NCBI GenBank assembly: GCA_019750915.1
Contig: JAIENY010000017.1
Span: 1 to 53,300 of the forward strand
DNA length: 53,300 nt
Origin: Xanthobacteraceae bacterium
GTDB taxonomy: Bacteria; Pseudomonadota; Alphaproteobacteria; Rhizobiales; Xanthobacteraceae
Direction of reading: 5' to 3'
In this document: positions 18,042-25,657 of the stretch, piece after piece
How the letters are laid out: every line of letters begins with the position of its first letter
How positions within the stretch are numbered: the first letter of the stretch is position 1
Made by a program: the position numbers and the translations under genes
The notes under the pieces: model-generated
Told to the model about the DNA's origin: nothing
Database searches by the model: none
What the model saw: only the letters and a program-made list of their open reading frames with translations

Positions 18042-19142
18042 TTACCAGCCGCGAATAACAGGCCACACAGCCTCGACCTTATCGCCTCGGTACGCCACAA
18101 GCCAGTCGTGCAGATTGACTGTCGGGTCGCAATGGCCTGGAATGAGGCGAAGCTTGTCCCCAATCGTGATCGTCGCGTCCGGCGACAACTCCAGCGTGCC
18201 GTGTTCGTCGGTGGCTTTCACGTAAGTTACGCCTCTTGCGCCTCGGACCACGGGAAGGCCGCTTTCGGCGGTGAGGGATTTCAACCCGGCATCGCAGACT
18301 GCGCGTGCGGGGAGGGGGTTACTTATCACGGTGGTCAAGACAAACAGCGAATTCTTAAACGGTCTGTCGGTTTCGTTGCGGCCGTAATCCGCATCCATCA
18401 GTGCATAGGAGCCGCACTGCAGTTCGGTGTAGACGCCGCTCGCCAATTCGTTTTCGTATGAGCCGGTGCCAGCGCCTGCGACCGTTTCACAAGCCAGTTC
18501 GGCCGCCTTCAGGAGATCGATCGTTTCGCGCACGAGAGATGCGGCCCGAGTTATGGCAGCGGTCCGCTGATCGGGTTTGCGCAGGTGTTGCGCCGCGCCG
18601 TCATAGGCCTGAAGGCCTGCGAAGTGCAGTCCGGGCTTGCCGGTGACATATTGCGCGAGCTTCACGGCGTCAGGTCCCGGTGCGATACCGCAGCGGCCGT
18701 GGCCGACGTCGATTTCGACCAGCACATTTAGCGTCACGCTTTGCTCCTGCGCGGCGAGCGAGAGAATGTCGGCTTGAAGCGGATGATCGACGCAGACGCC
18801 GATTTTCGCCTCACGCGCAGAGCGCGCGAGACGCCGGGCTTTTTCCTCTGCGACAATTTCGTTCGAGAGGAGAACGCTCCTGATACCTCCCGCCACCATG
18901 GCCTCGACTTCGGCAACATTCTGGCAGCAAACGCGGCTTGCTCCCGCCGCGATCTGGCGCTGCGCGATCTCGACACATTTGTGCGCTTTCGCATGGGGTG
19001 TGGCGGATGCACCAGGATTTTGCGCAACGCGCGAGGCGAGGAAGGTGATGTTGTCCTCCAGCGCGTCGAGGTCGACGATAATGGCAGGCGTCTGCACCTG
19101 ATCGACGGTCATTCCGGGTTCAGCCGGGCGGCGGCTTTGCAT
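18042..19142 (-). CDS. DSD1/D-threonine aldolase-family PLP enzyme, beta-hydroxyaspartate aldolase-like (BhcC type)
   Basis: Fold-type III PLP enzyme with a metal site; relatives cleave or form beta-hydroxy-alpha-amino acids (3-hydroxyaspartate to or from glycine plus glyoxylate, or D-threonine to glycine plus acetaldehyde). 366 residues. Probable PLP lysine K52 in TPHAKAHK; metal ligands H337 and D339 in PGHCDPT. LQCGSYALMDADYGR, DAGLKSLTAESGLPVV and DKLRLIPGHCDPTVNLHDW agree, from memory, with BhcC/3-hydroxy-D-aspartate aldolase more than with D-serine dehydratase. GAGAG lies before the ATG. It lies 9 bp from the crotonase gene in the minus-strand operon. The glycine/glyoxylate interpretation is supported by the linked glyoxylate aminotransferases. 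Confidence 0.82.
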   Translation of the reverse strand: MQSRRPAEPGMTVDQVQTPAIIVDLDALEDNITFLASRVAQNPGASATPHAKAHKCVEIAQRQIAAGASRVCCQNVAEVEAMVAGGIRSVLLSNEIVAEEKARRLARSAREAKIGVCVDHPLQADILSLAAQEQSVTLNVLVEIDVGHGRCGIAPGPDAVKLAQYVTGKPGLHFAGLQAYDGAAQHLRKPDQRTAAITRAASLVRETIDLLKAAELACETVAGAGTGSYENELASGVYTELQCGSYALMDADYGRNETDRPFKNSLFVLTTVISNPLPARAVCDAGLKSLTAESGLPVVRGARGVTYVKATDEHGTLELSPDATITIGDKLRLIPGHCDPTVNLHDWLVAYRGDKVEAVWPVIRGW

Positions 19143-19151
19143 AGTAATCTC

Positions 19152-19943
19152 TCAGCTTCCCGTGAAGACTGGCTTGCGTTTTTCCATAAATGCCTTCCGG
19201 CCTTCCTCGTAATCATTGCTGGCGAAGCATGCCGCGACCATTGCGTCGCATGTCTTCATATCGCGCGCGCTTTCGTCCTTGACGATCTCGCCGACCATGA
19301 ATTTGATCGAGTCGACGGTGAGTGGCGCATTGCCCGCGATCGTTATGGCATAGTCATTGACATAGGCCTCCAACTGGTCGCCCGGCAGTACACGGTTCGC
19401 GAAGCCCATGACCTTCGCTTCCTCGGCATCGAACAGCCGGGCGGTGAAGAAGATTTCCTTAGTAAAGGAGGGACCTACAATATCAAGCAGGCGCTTCACC
19501 CCGGCATAGCGATAGCCCACGCTGAGCTTTGCCGCTGGAACCGAGAACTTTGAGTTTTCCGTGCAGATGCGGATGTCGCAACACGACGCGAGCCCCATGC
19601 CACCACCCACGCAATAGCCGCGGATCATTGCGATCGTGGGTTTGGGACAGTTGTAGACCGACGAATAGCCCTCCTCGATCGCCTTGTTGTATCTTTCCGC
19701 GGCCTCCTTGGAGCCGCGTTCTTCCGCAAATTTCGAAATGTCGGCGCCCGAGACGAACGCCTTTTCTCCAGCGCCCGTGATCACGACGACGCGTATCGAT
19801 GGATCGCTCGAGAAGCCATGCATGATCTGCGCACATCTTTCCCACATCTCGAGAGAAACCGCGTTGTGCCGTTCAGGATTATTGAAAACCAGATAGCCGA
19901 TCGCGCCGTCCTTGCGAGAAATCATCTTGTCGGTCTGCGTCAT
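19152..19943 (-). CDS. Crotonase-superfamily protein lacking both hydratase glutamates
   Basis: 263 residues with the enoyl-CoA hydratase/isomerase fold: oxyanion-hole segments GEKAFVSGADIS (around A67) and RGYCVGGGMGLASCCDIRI (around G115). Aligned by eye to rat enoyl-CoA hydratase, the catalytic Glu144 position is G117 and the Glu164 position is A137 (FSVPAAKLS in place of FGQPEILLG). It should therefore bind and polarise an acyl-CoA but not hydrate it in the standard way. Superfamily alternatives include isomerase, decarboxylase, retro-aldol/Claisen lyase or thioesterase-type activity. It sits between the CoA-transferase (16 bp) and the aldolase (9 bp), so its substrate is probably the CoA ester made by the transferase. 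Confidence 0.85.
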   Translation of the reverse strand: MTQTDKMISRKDGAIGYLVFNNPERHNAVSLEMWERCAQIMHGFSSDPSIRVVVITGAGEKAFVSGADISKFAEERGSKEAAERYNKAIEEGYSSVYNCPKPTIAMIRGYCVGGGMGLASCCDIRICTENSKFSVPAAKLSVGYRYAGVKRLLDIVGPSFTKEIFFTARLFDAEEAKVMGFANRVLPGDQLEAYVNDYAITIAGNAPLTVDSIKFMVGEIVKDESARDMKTCDAMVAACFASNDYEEGRKAFMEKRKPVFTGS

Positions 19944-19959
19944 TGCCTGGCCTGTGCCG

Positions 19960-21153
19960 TCAGATGGCGTGATGTTGTTTTAGAGACTCGATCTCGGCAT
20001 CGCTGAAACCGAACTCATGCAAGATATCTTTTGTATGTTCGCCGACCTCAGGTGTCGGCGCAATAAAATGGCTCGGCGTTCGCGACAGTGTGAACGGCTG
20101 CTTCACCAGTCGCAGCTCGCGGTCACCCGTGTTGGGAACGTCTTGCGCGATATCCAGATGTTTCACCTGAGGATCCTCGAAAACTTGATCGATCGAATAG
20201 ATCGGACCGCAGGGGACGCCGGCGTTGTTCAAATCCTCAACCCACTCGTTGCTGCTGCGTCTTTTGGTGATGGCTTCGATTTCTGCGTTCAGTGCATCGC
20301 GATTATCCGATCGTGCCTTGAACGAGTTGTATTTTGGATTTTGGAGAAAGTCCGGCCGTCCGATGGCATCAACGAATCGTTCCCAGATCGGCTGGCCGGT
20401 GGTGGCGATGTTGATGTAGCCATCTGTTGTTTTGAAGACCCCTGTCGGGATATTCGTCGGGTGGTTGTTGCCGGCCTGTTTAGGCACCTCGCCATTCACA
20501 AGCCAGCGGGCGCTCTGAAAGTCGAGCATGAAGATCATGGATTGCAACAGCGAGGTCTGTACCCATTGGCCTTCGCCTGAGACATCGCGCTCCAGCAATG
20601 CTGTCAGAATGCCGAGCGCGCAAAACAATCCGGACGTCAGATCAGCAATCGGAATCCCGACGCGCATCGGCCCTTGTCCCGGAGCACCGGTAATCGACAT
20701 CAGGCCGCCCATGCCTTGCGCGATCTGATCAAAGCCTGGCCGTTTGGCGTAGGGGCCATCCTGCCCAAAACCGGAAATGCTGGCGTAGACGATACGCGGA
20801 TTGATCTTGCGCAGTGTCTCGTAGTCGATACCCAGCCTGCTCTTCACGTCAGGCCGGAAGTTCTCAACCACGACATCGGCCGTTTCAACCATCCTCAGGA
20901 AAGCGGACCTGCCGTCTTCACTCTTCAGGTTGAGCGTCATCGCACGCTTGTTGCGATGAAGATTCTGGAAGTCCCCATTGTGCCGCGCGCCGCCGAGTTG
21001 CTGCTCTCCCGAAAGACTGGTGGGCTCCTCGATCTTGATGACGTTGGCGCCCCAGTCGGCGAGCTGACGCACGGCAGTCGGACCGGCGCGGACGCGCGAC
21101 AGATCGAGAATGGTAAAGCGGGAGAGGGCCTCCGACGCGCGGGGAAATGGCAA
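19960..21153 (-). CDS. Class III CoA-transferase (CaiB/BaiF family)
   Basis: 397 residues. Exchanges CoA between carboxylic acids through an aspartyl-CoA intermediate. The catalytic aspartate is D171 in GIPIADLTSGLFCALG, matching Asp169 of formyl-CoA transferase in position. Other family blocks: ILDLSRVRAGPTAVRQLADWGANVIKIE (quoted in part), LHRNKRAMTLNLKS, DVVVENFRPDVKSRLGIDYETL and SGFGQDGPYAKRPGFD. Family members use formate/oxalate, malate, citramalate, itaconate or carnitine; the substrate cannot be decided from sequence. Presence of a crotonase immediately downstream suggests a dicarboxylate or hydroxy-acid thioester that is then cleaved or rearranged. Confidence 0.9.
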   Translation of the reverse strand: MPFPRASEALSRFTILDLSRVRAGPTAVRQLADWGANVIKIEEPTSLSGEQQLGGARHNGDFQNLHRNKRAMTLNLKSEDGRSAFLRMVETADVVVENFRPDVKSRLGIDYETLRKINPRIVYASISGFGQDGPYAKRPGFDQIAQGMGGLMSITGAPGQGPMRVGIPIADLTSGLFCALGILTALLERDVSGEGQWVQTSLLQSMIFMLDFQSARWLVNGEVPKQAGNNHPTNIPTGVFKTTDGYINIATTGQPIWERFVDAIGRPDFLQNPKYNSFKARSDNRDALNAEIEAITKRRSSNEWVEDLNNAGVPCGPIYSIDQVFEDPQVKHLDIAQDVPNTGDRELRLVKQPFTLSRTPSHFIAPTPEVGEHTKDILHEFGFSDAEIESLKQHHAI

Positions 21154-21199
21154 TGAAACCTCCCTTTGTTTTTTATTTTGTTCGTGCTGCTCTCATCTG

Positions 21200-21631
21200 T
21201 CAGCCGCCATCGGCCTTGAAACCAGCGGCTTCGATGCCGGCCACGCAGCAGGTCTCGTCGTTGTCGGAAGTGTCTCCGCTGATGCCAACCGCGCCGACGA
21301 CGTCGCCGGCTGCATCTTTGATCAGCACGCCGCCCGGGACCGGAATCAGTGCGCCGCGCGCCATCGTGTTCACCGCATCGACGAAATAAGGCTGCTCGTT
21401 CGCGCGTTTGAAGATGGAGCGGGAGCCCATGCCGAGCGCGACGGCGCCGTAAGCCTTGCCGTGCGCAACCTCGTGGCGCATCAGGCTGGTACCATCCTGG
21501 CTGATCGAAGCCCTGATCGCGCCGCGCGCGTCGAGCACAACGATGGCCATCGGCTTGGTCTTGAGTTGTGCGGCTTTTGCAAGGGCGGCGTCGAGGATCT
21601 TCCGGGCAGTATCGAGCGTCAGAGCTGTCAT
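21200..21631 (-). CDS. GlcG/HbpS-family protein
   Basis: 143 residues from the ATG at 21631 (MTALTLDTARKILDAAL); a longer frame begins at 21694, but its extra 21 residues are not family-like. The fold signature is complete: IVVLDARGAIRASISQDGTS, KAYGAVALGMGSRSI and the C-terminal GGVLIKDAAGDVVGAVGISGDTSDNDE. Family members are found in glycolate (glc), propanediol and degradation operons; some bind heme, but the biochemical role in catabolic operons is not established. It lies directly downstream of the 2-hydroxyacid dehydrogenase, as glcG lies with glcDEF in E. coli, supporting an accessory role in that oxidation. Confidence 0.88.
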   Translation of the reverse strand: MTALTLDTARKILDAALAKAAQLKTKPMAIVVLDARGAIRASISQDGTSLMRHEVAHGKAYGAVALGMGSRSIFKRANEQPYFVDAVNTMARGALIPVPGGVLIKDAAGDVVGAVGISGDTSDNDETCCVAGIEAAGFKADGG

Positions 21632-21746
21632 TTCAGAATTCCAATTCAGATAGGACGACCATGCGCTTTCAACATGGACATTCGTTCCGATCAAGTGAGC
21701 CTTGTGACTAATCGTCCGATGGGAGACTATCCGTTGCTTTTCATCT

Positions 21747-24677
21747 TTAGGCTGACAGGCTCCTCGCCAGCACTTGTGCTACGTGAAGAGCGCCCCGGCC
21801 GGTGCCGTCCTTGATCTGGTGACGGCACGAGGTTCCGTCGGCCACGATGATCGCGTCGCCGCTCGCCTTGCGCACCGCAGGCAGCAGTTTCAATTCGGCC
21901 ATCGCGATGGATTCGTCATAGGTGTCCGCGCCATAGCCAAATGCGCCGGCCATGCCGCAGCAGCTCGAGTCGATCACCTCCACATCGAGATCTGGAATGA
22001 GCCGTAAAATTTTCTCAACCGGCTTGAGCGCATTGAACGATTTCTGGTGGCAGTGCCCGTGCACCAAGGCTTTTGAGCCGATCGGTTTCAGTGGAAGCTG
22101 CAAGCGTCCGCTGCCGGCCTCACGCACGAGGAACTCCTCGAACAGCAACGCATGATCGGAAACCGCCTTTGCCTTGTCATCCTTGCGTAGCGAAAGCAAT
22201 TCGTCGCGCAGCGTCAGCAGGCAGCTTGGCTCCAGGCCGACGATCAGGATGCCGCGTTCGGCGAATGGCGCAAACGCGCGCACCAGCCGGTTGAGCTCCT
22301 CGCGTGCCTCGTTGACGAGTCCAGCGGAGAGGAAGGTGCGGCCGCAACACAGCGGGCGTGTGCCTTCCACGGGCTTTGGCAGGTGTACACGATAGCCGCC
22401 TGCAATCAGCACCTGAAGCGCGGCGTCAAGATTTTCACGTTCATAAGCGCGATTGAAGGTGTCCGCAAACAGCACAACTTCAGGGCCATTCTCGGGGCCG
22501 ACGGCAATCATGTCTGGCGCGAACGTGTCGCTGCGCCATTCCGGCAGGTTGCGTTTGGCGCTGATTCCCGCGGCCTTTTCCAGCAACTTGCGGAGCAGGG
22601 CGCTGCGATTGCGTAGATTAGCAAGCGGCGCGAACCTCGCGGCCAGGCCCGCATAGTGCGGCAGGTAGCCGACAAGCCGGTCTCTTAGGGTGAGCCCGTG
22701 TGTCTTCGCACGTGCCGCCAGCATCTCGATTTTCATTTTCGCCATGTCGACGCCGGTCGGACACTCGCTGCGGCAGGCCTTGCAGGACACGCACAGTTTC
22801 AGCGTGTCCATCATCTCGTCGGAGGCGAGCGCGTCGGGGCCGAGCTGTCCGGAAATCGCAAGGCGCAGCGTATTGGCACGGCCGCGGGTAAGATCCTTCT
22901 CGTTGCGCGTCGCACGGTATGACGGACACATCACGCCGCCTTCCAGTTTGCGGCAGGCGCCATTGTTGTTGCACATCTCAACGGCGCCCTGAAAGCCGCC
23001 GCCTGCGCCCGGCCACGCCGACCAGTCGAGTTCGGTCTTGAACTCCGGCACTTTGTAATCCGGCTTGAAGCGGAACAGCGTGCGGTCGTCCATCTTAGGC
23101 GGATGCACGATCTTGCCGGGGTTGAGTGTGTTGTCCGGGTCGAAGCGCGTCTTTACTTCTTGGAAATCGCGCACAATCCGTTCGCCGAACATCTTCTCGT
23201 GAAATTCGGAACGCACCAGGCCATCACCGTGCTCACCGGAGTGCGAGCCCTTGAACTCGCGCACCATCGCGAAGGTTTCTTCGGCAATGGCGCGCATTGC
23301 CCGTACATCCTTGTCGAGGCGCAGGTTGAGCACCGGGCGGACATGCAGGCAGCCTTCGGAGGCGTGCGCGTACATTGTCGGCCGCGTACCATGCTTGGCG
23401 AAGATATTGTTGAGGCGATCAGTATATTCGGCGAGATGCTGAAGCGGCACTGCGCAGTCCTCGACGAAGGAGACGGGTTTGCCTTCCTGTTTCATCGACA
23501 TCATCACGTTGAGGCCGGAGGTTCGGAAGTCCGAGATCGCCGCCTGCATCGCCGGTTCGATCACATCGACCACACCGCCCCATTTGCGAGTTTCGCGGTC
23601 CCAGCCGAAGCCGATATCGCCCATGGTTTCGTGAAGCTGTTTCAGCTTGGCGAGATTGGCCGGCTGATCTTTCTCCGCGAATTCGACCACTAGCAATGCT
23701 TCGGGCTCGCCGCGCACCACAGATTCGATGGTCGGACGGAACATCGCGATATCACGGCCGAGAGCGATCATTGTGGAGTCGACAAGCTCGACCGCGATCG
23801 GCTTGAGTTTCACCAGATGCTGGGCGGCATCCATTGCCTCATAGAAGCTGCCGAAGTGGCAGACGCCGAGGACCTTGCTGCCGATCAGCGGCCACAACTT
23901 CAGTTCTACCTGCGTGGTGAAGGCGAGGGTACCCTCCGAGCCCACAAGGATGTGGGCCATGTTGTTGACCGGCGCGGGCATCAGGGCGTCGAGATTGTAG
24001 CCGCCGACGCGGCGCTGGACCTTTGGAAAACGCTCGGTGATCTCGCCCGCCTCGCGGCTGCCGAGCGCGAGGAGGTCGCGAAATAGATCGCGTCCCGGCT
24101 CATACACATTTGGCCAGGCGCGGCCCTGTTCGACCGGCCCAAAGTGCAGTTCGGTGCCGTTGGCCAGCGCAGCATCCAGCGAAAGCGTGTTGTCGCGCAT
24201 GGTGCCGTAACGCAGTGAGCGCCCGCCGCAAGAATTGTTGCCGGCCATTCCGCCGATCGTGGCGCGCGAGGCTGTCGAGACGTCGACGGGAAACCACAGG
24301 CCGTGCTTCTTGAGTTGACGGTTCAGATCGTCCAGCACGATGCCGGGCTGCACCACGCAGGTTTTCTTCTCAATGTCGAGCGAGACGATCTTGTTCAGAT
24401 ACTTCGAAACATCGATGACGAGGCCGTCGTTGATGGTCTGCCCGCATTGCGAGGTGCCGCCGCCGCGTGGTGTGACGACGCGTCCTTCGTCGCGCGCGAT
24501 CGCGATGGTGCGAAGTGCATCATCCTTTGTTTTTGGTACGACCACGCCGAACGGCATGATTTGGTAAAACGAAGCGTCGGTAGCATAACGGCCGCACGAG
24601 AACGTATCGAACAGCACTTCCCCGCTGATCTCCGACCGCAGACGTTGTTCAAGCAGAGAAGGAGAGGCGGTCGGCAT
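21747..24677 (-). CDS. FAD-binding / Fe-S 2-hydroxyacid dehydrogenase (YdiJ-like fusion)
   Basis: 976 residues from the ATG at 24677 (a GTG at 24707 is in frame, without a ribosome-binding site). It is a natural fusion of a GlcD-type flavin domain with a GlcF-type iron-sulfur domain: FAD_binding_4 (about residues 40-200; VTPRGGGTSQCGQTIND and TIGGMAGNNSCGGRSLRYGTMRDN), FAD-oxidase C-terminal domain (about 200-520; GEHGDGLVRSEFHEKMFG), an Fe-S module (CNNNGACRKLEGGVMCPSYR near 567 and CVSCKACRSECP near 630), and two CCG domains (LCCGRTFLSAG near 777; SSCCGMAGAFGYG near 906). E. coli YdiJ, of the same layout, is reported to oxidise D-2-hydroxyglutarate; D-lactate- and glycolate-type acids are other options. 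First gene of the minus arm, with an operator and stem-loop upstream. Confidence 0.9.
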   Translation of the reverse strand: MPTASPSLLEQRLRSEISGEVLFDTFSCGRYATDASFYQIMPFGVVVPKTKDDALRTIAIARDEGRVVTPRGGGTSQCGQTINDGLVIDVSKYLNKIVSLDIEKKTCVVQPGIVLDDLNRQLKKHGLWFPVDVSTASRATIGGMAGNNSCGGRSLRYGTMRDNTLSLDAALANGTELHFGPVEQGRAWPNVYEPGRDLFRDLLALGSREAGEITERFPKVQRRVGGYNLDALMPAPVNNMAHILVGSEGTLAFTTQVELKLWPLIGSKVLGVCHFGSFYEAMDAAQHLVKLKPIAVELVDSTMIALGRDIAMFRPTIESVVRGEPEALLVVEFAEKDQPANLAKLKQLHETMGDIGFGWDRETRKWGGVVDVIEPAMQAAISDFRTSGLNVMMSMKQEGKPVSFVEDCAVPLQHLAEYTDRLNNIFAKHGTRPTMYAHASEGCLHVRPVLNLRLDKDVRAMRAIAEETFAMVREFKGSHSGEHGDGLVRSEFHEKMFGERIVRDFQEVKTRFDPDNTLNPGKIVHPPKMDDRTLFRFKPDYKVPEFKTELDWSAWPGAGGGFQGAVEMCNNNGACRKLEGGVMCPSYRATRNEKDLTRGRANTLRLAISGQLGPDALASDEMMDTLKLCVSCKACRSECPTGVDMAKMKIEMLAARAKTHGLTLRDRLVGYLPHYAGLAARFAPLANLRNRSALLRKLLEKAAGISAKRNLPEWRSDTFAPDMIAVGPENGPEVVLFADTFNRAYERENLDAALQVLIAGGYRVHLPKPVEGTRPLCCGRTFLSAGLVNEAREELNRLVRAFAPFAERGILIVGLEPSCLLTLRDELLSLRKDDKAKAVSDHALLFEEFLVREAGSGRLQLPLKPIGSKALVHGHCHQKSFNALKPVEKILRLIPDLDVEVIDSSCCGMAGAFGYGADTYDESIAMAELKLLPAVRKASGDAIIVADGTSCRHQIKDGTGRGALHVAQVLARSLSA

Positions 24678-24730
24678 GAGGCGTTTCCGTTTTAACGAAT
24701 CGTTCACCGTGTGAGAGGCGGTGTTGAGCT

Positions 24731-24764
24731 TTCGACGTCTTCACATCCCCTTGTGAAGGTCGAA
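24731..24764 (-). promoter_or_regulatory. Stem-loop in the leader of the minus-arm operon
   Basis: TTCGAC (24731-24736) and CTTCACA (24739-24745) pair with TGTGAAG (24752-24758) and GTCGAA (24759-24764): 13 bp with one 2-nt bulge and loop TCCCCT. It lies between the downstream gntR stop and the dehydrogenase start, 54 bases before the ATG. No U-run follows on the minus strand, so it could be the gntR transcript end or a 5' leader structure. Confidence 0.5.
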
Positions 24765-24766
24765 TA

Positions 24767-24778
24767 TTTGTATGCAAA
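24767..24778. promoter_or_regulatory. Candidate GntR/FCD operator, minus arm
   Basis: TTTGTATGCAAA is an 11-of-12 match to the TTTGCATGCAAA palindrome found twice ahead of the aminotransferase gene. It is about 90 bases upstream of the dehydrogenase ATG. The match between this distant site and the 25581-25609 pair argues for one shared regulator. Confidence 0.6.
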
Positions 24779-24810
24779 ATACTGTGCCTGTAAATACGAT
24801 CTGTAGGCGA

Positions 24811-25521
24811 TCAGGAATTTTCGGGACTGAGCGTTTCGGCGGATCTTTCGGATGCCGCGCGGCGCTTGTTTCGCAGGTGGTTGAAGAGGATGTCGCTGAG
24901 TTCGCGCCCGTCCCGGCGGCGGAGCGCGTCGAGAATTTGCTCGTGCTCCCGTACCGCTTCGCCCCAGCGGGCGTGATCGCGGGCGAAGTTGGCGGAATAG
25001 CGCACACGGCGGATGCGGCCAGCAAACATCGCATAGGCGATCTGCAGCGCGCTGTTGCGGGAGGCCACGACGATGTGCTGGTGGATCAGCTGGTTGGCGC
25101 GGAAATAGTTGTGCATGTCATGACGCAGGTAATAACCATACATCTCGTGATGCAGTCGCTCGATCTCGGAAAACTCTGATTCTGTTATGTTTTCGCAGGC
25201 CAGACGTCCAGCCAGCGATTCCAGGCCGCCCATCACATCGAACAGTTCGCGAAGGTCCTCCTCACTCAGCGTCCGGACCCGCGCGCCGCGGTGAGGCAGC
25301 AGTTCGACCAAGCCTTCGGCCGCCAGAACCTTGAGGGCTTCGCGGAGCGGGGTGCGCGAAATGCCCAGAAGTTCGCATAGTTCACGCTCCAGGATGCGGC
25401 CGCCGTCGGGGATGTTGCCCTCGACGATGTAGTCGCGCAGGCGCGACAAAGTCTCCCCGTGCAGCGAGGATTCAGGCTCGGGCGGAGCGGGCGATTTCAG
25501 CGCGGAAACGGTGGCAGACAT
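24811..25521 (-). CDS. GntR-family transcriptional regulator, FCD subgroup
   Basis: 236 residues. N-terminal winged helix-turn-helix at about residues 20-85 (ETLSRLRDYIVEGNIPDGGR, ERELCELLGISRTPLREALK, LAAEGLVELLPHRGARV). The all-helical FCD effector domain follows (about 95-220), with potential metal/effector residues in SEIERLHHEMYGYYLRHDMH, LIHQHIV and VREHEQILDAL. FCD regulators usually sense carboxylates and act as repressors released by the pathway substrate. The gene is divergent from the first aminotransferase and sits between the two catabolic arms. An inverted repeat TTAAGGA...TCCTTAA (25521-25527/25537-25543) begins at its start codon and could limit translation or serve autoregulation. 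Confidence 0.9.
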   Translation of the reverse strand: MSATVSALKSPAPPEPESSLHGETLSRLRDYIVEGNIPDGGRILERELCELLGISRTPLREALKVLAAEGLVELLPHRGARVRTLSEEDLRELFDVMGGLESLAGRLACENITESEFSEIERLHHEMYGYYLRHDMHNYFRANQLIHQHIVVASRNSALQIAYAMFAGRIRRVRYSANFARDHARWGEAVREHEQILDALRRRDGRELSDILFNHLRNKRRAASERSAETLSPENS

Positions 25522-25580
25522 TAAGGAATCTCTGTGTCCTTAATAAATGTATCCGGCGCGGACGGCTTCGTCGAGCCAGA

Positions 25581-25609
25581 TTTTGCATGCAAAAAAATCT
25601 TGCATGCAA
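25581..25609. promoter_or_regulatory. Twin palindromic operators ahead of the aminotransferase arm
   Basis: Two perfect palindromes: TTTTGCATGCAAAA (25581-25594) and TTGCATGCAA (25600-25609), centres 17 bp apart, embedded in A-rich DNA. They lie between the divergent gntR and aminotransferase genes. The related site at 24767 precedes the other arm, so these are the likely operators of the FCD regulator. Confidence 0.7.
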
Positions 25610-25657
25610 AAAAATAAAATGCAAATGTTCCGTCGCCGATCAAGAATCAAAATCCGG

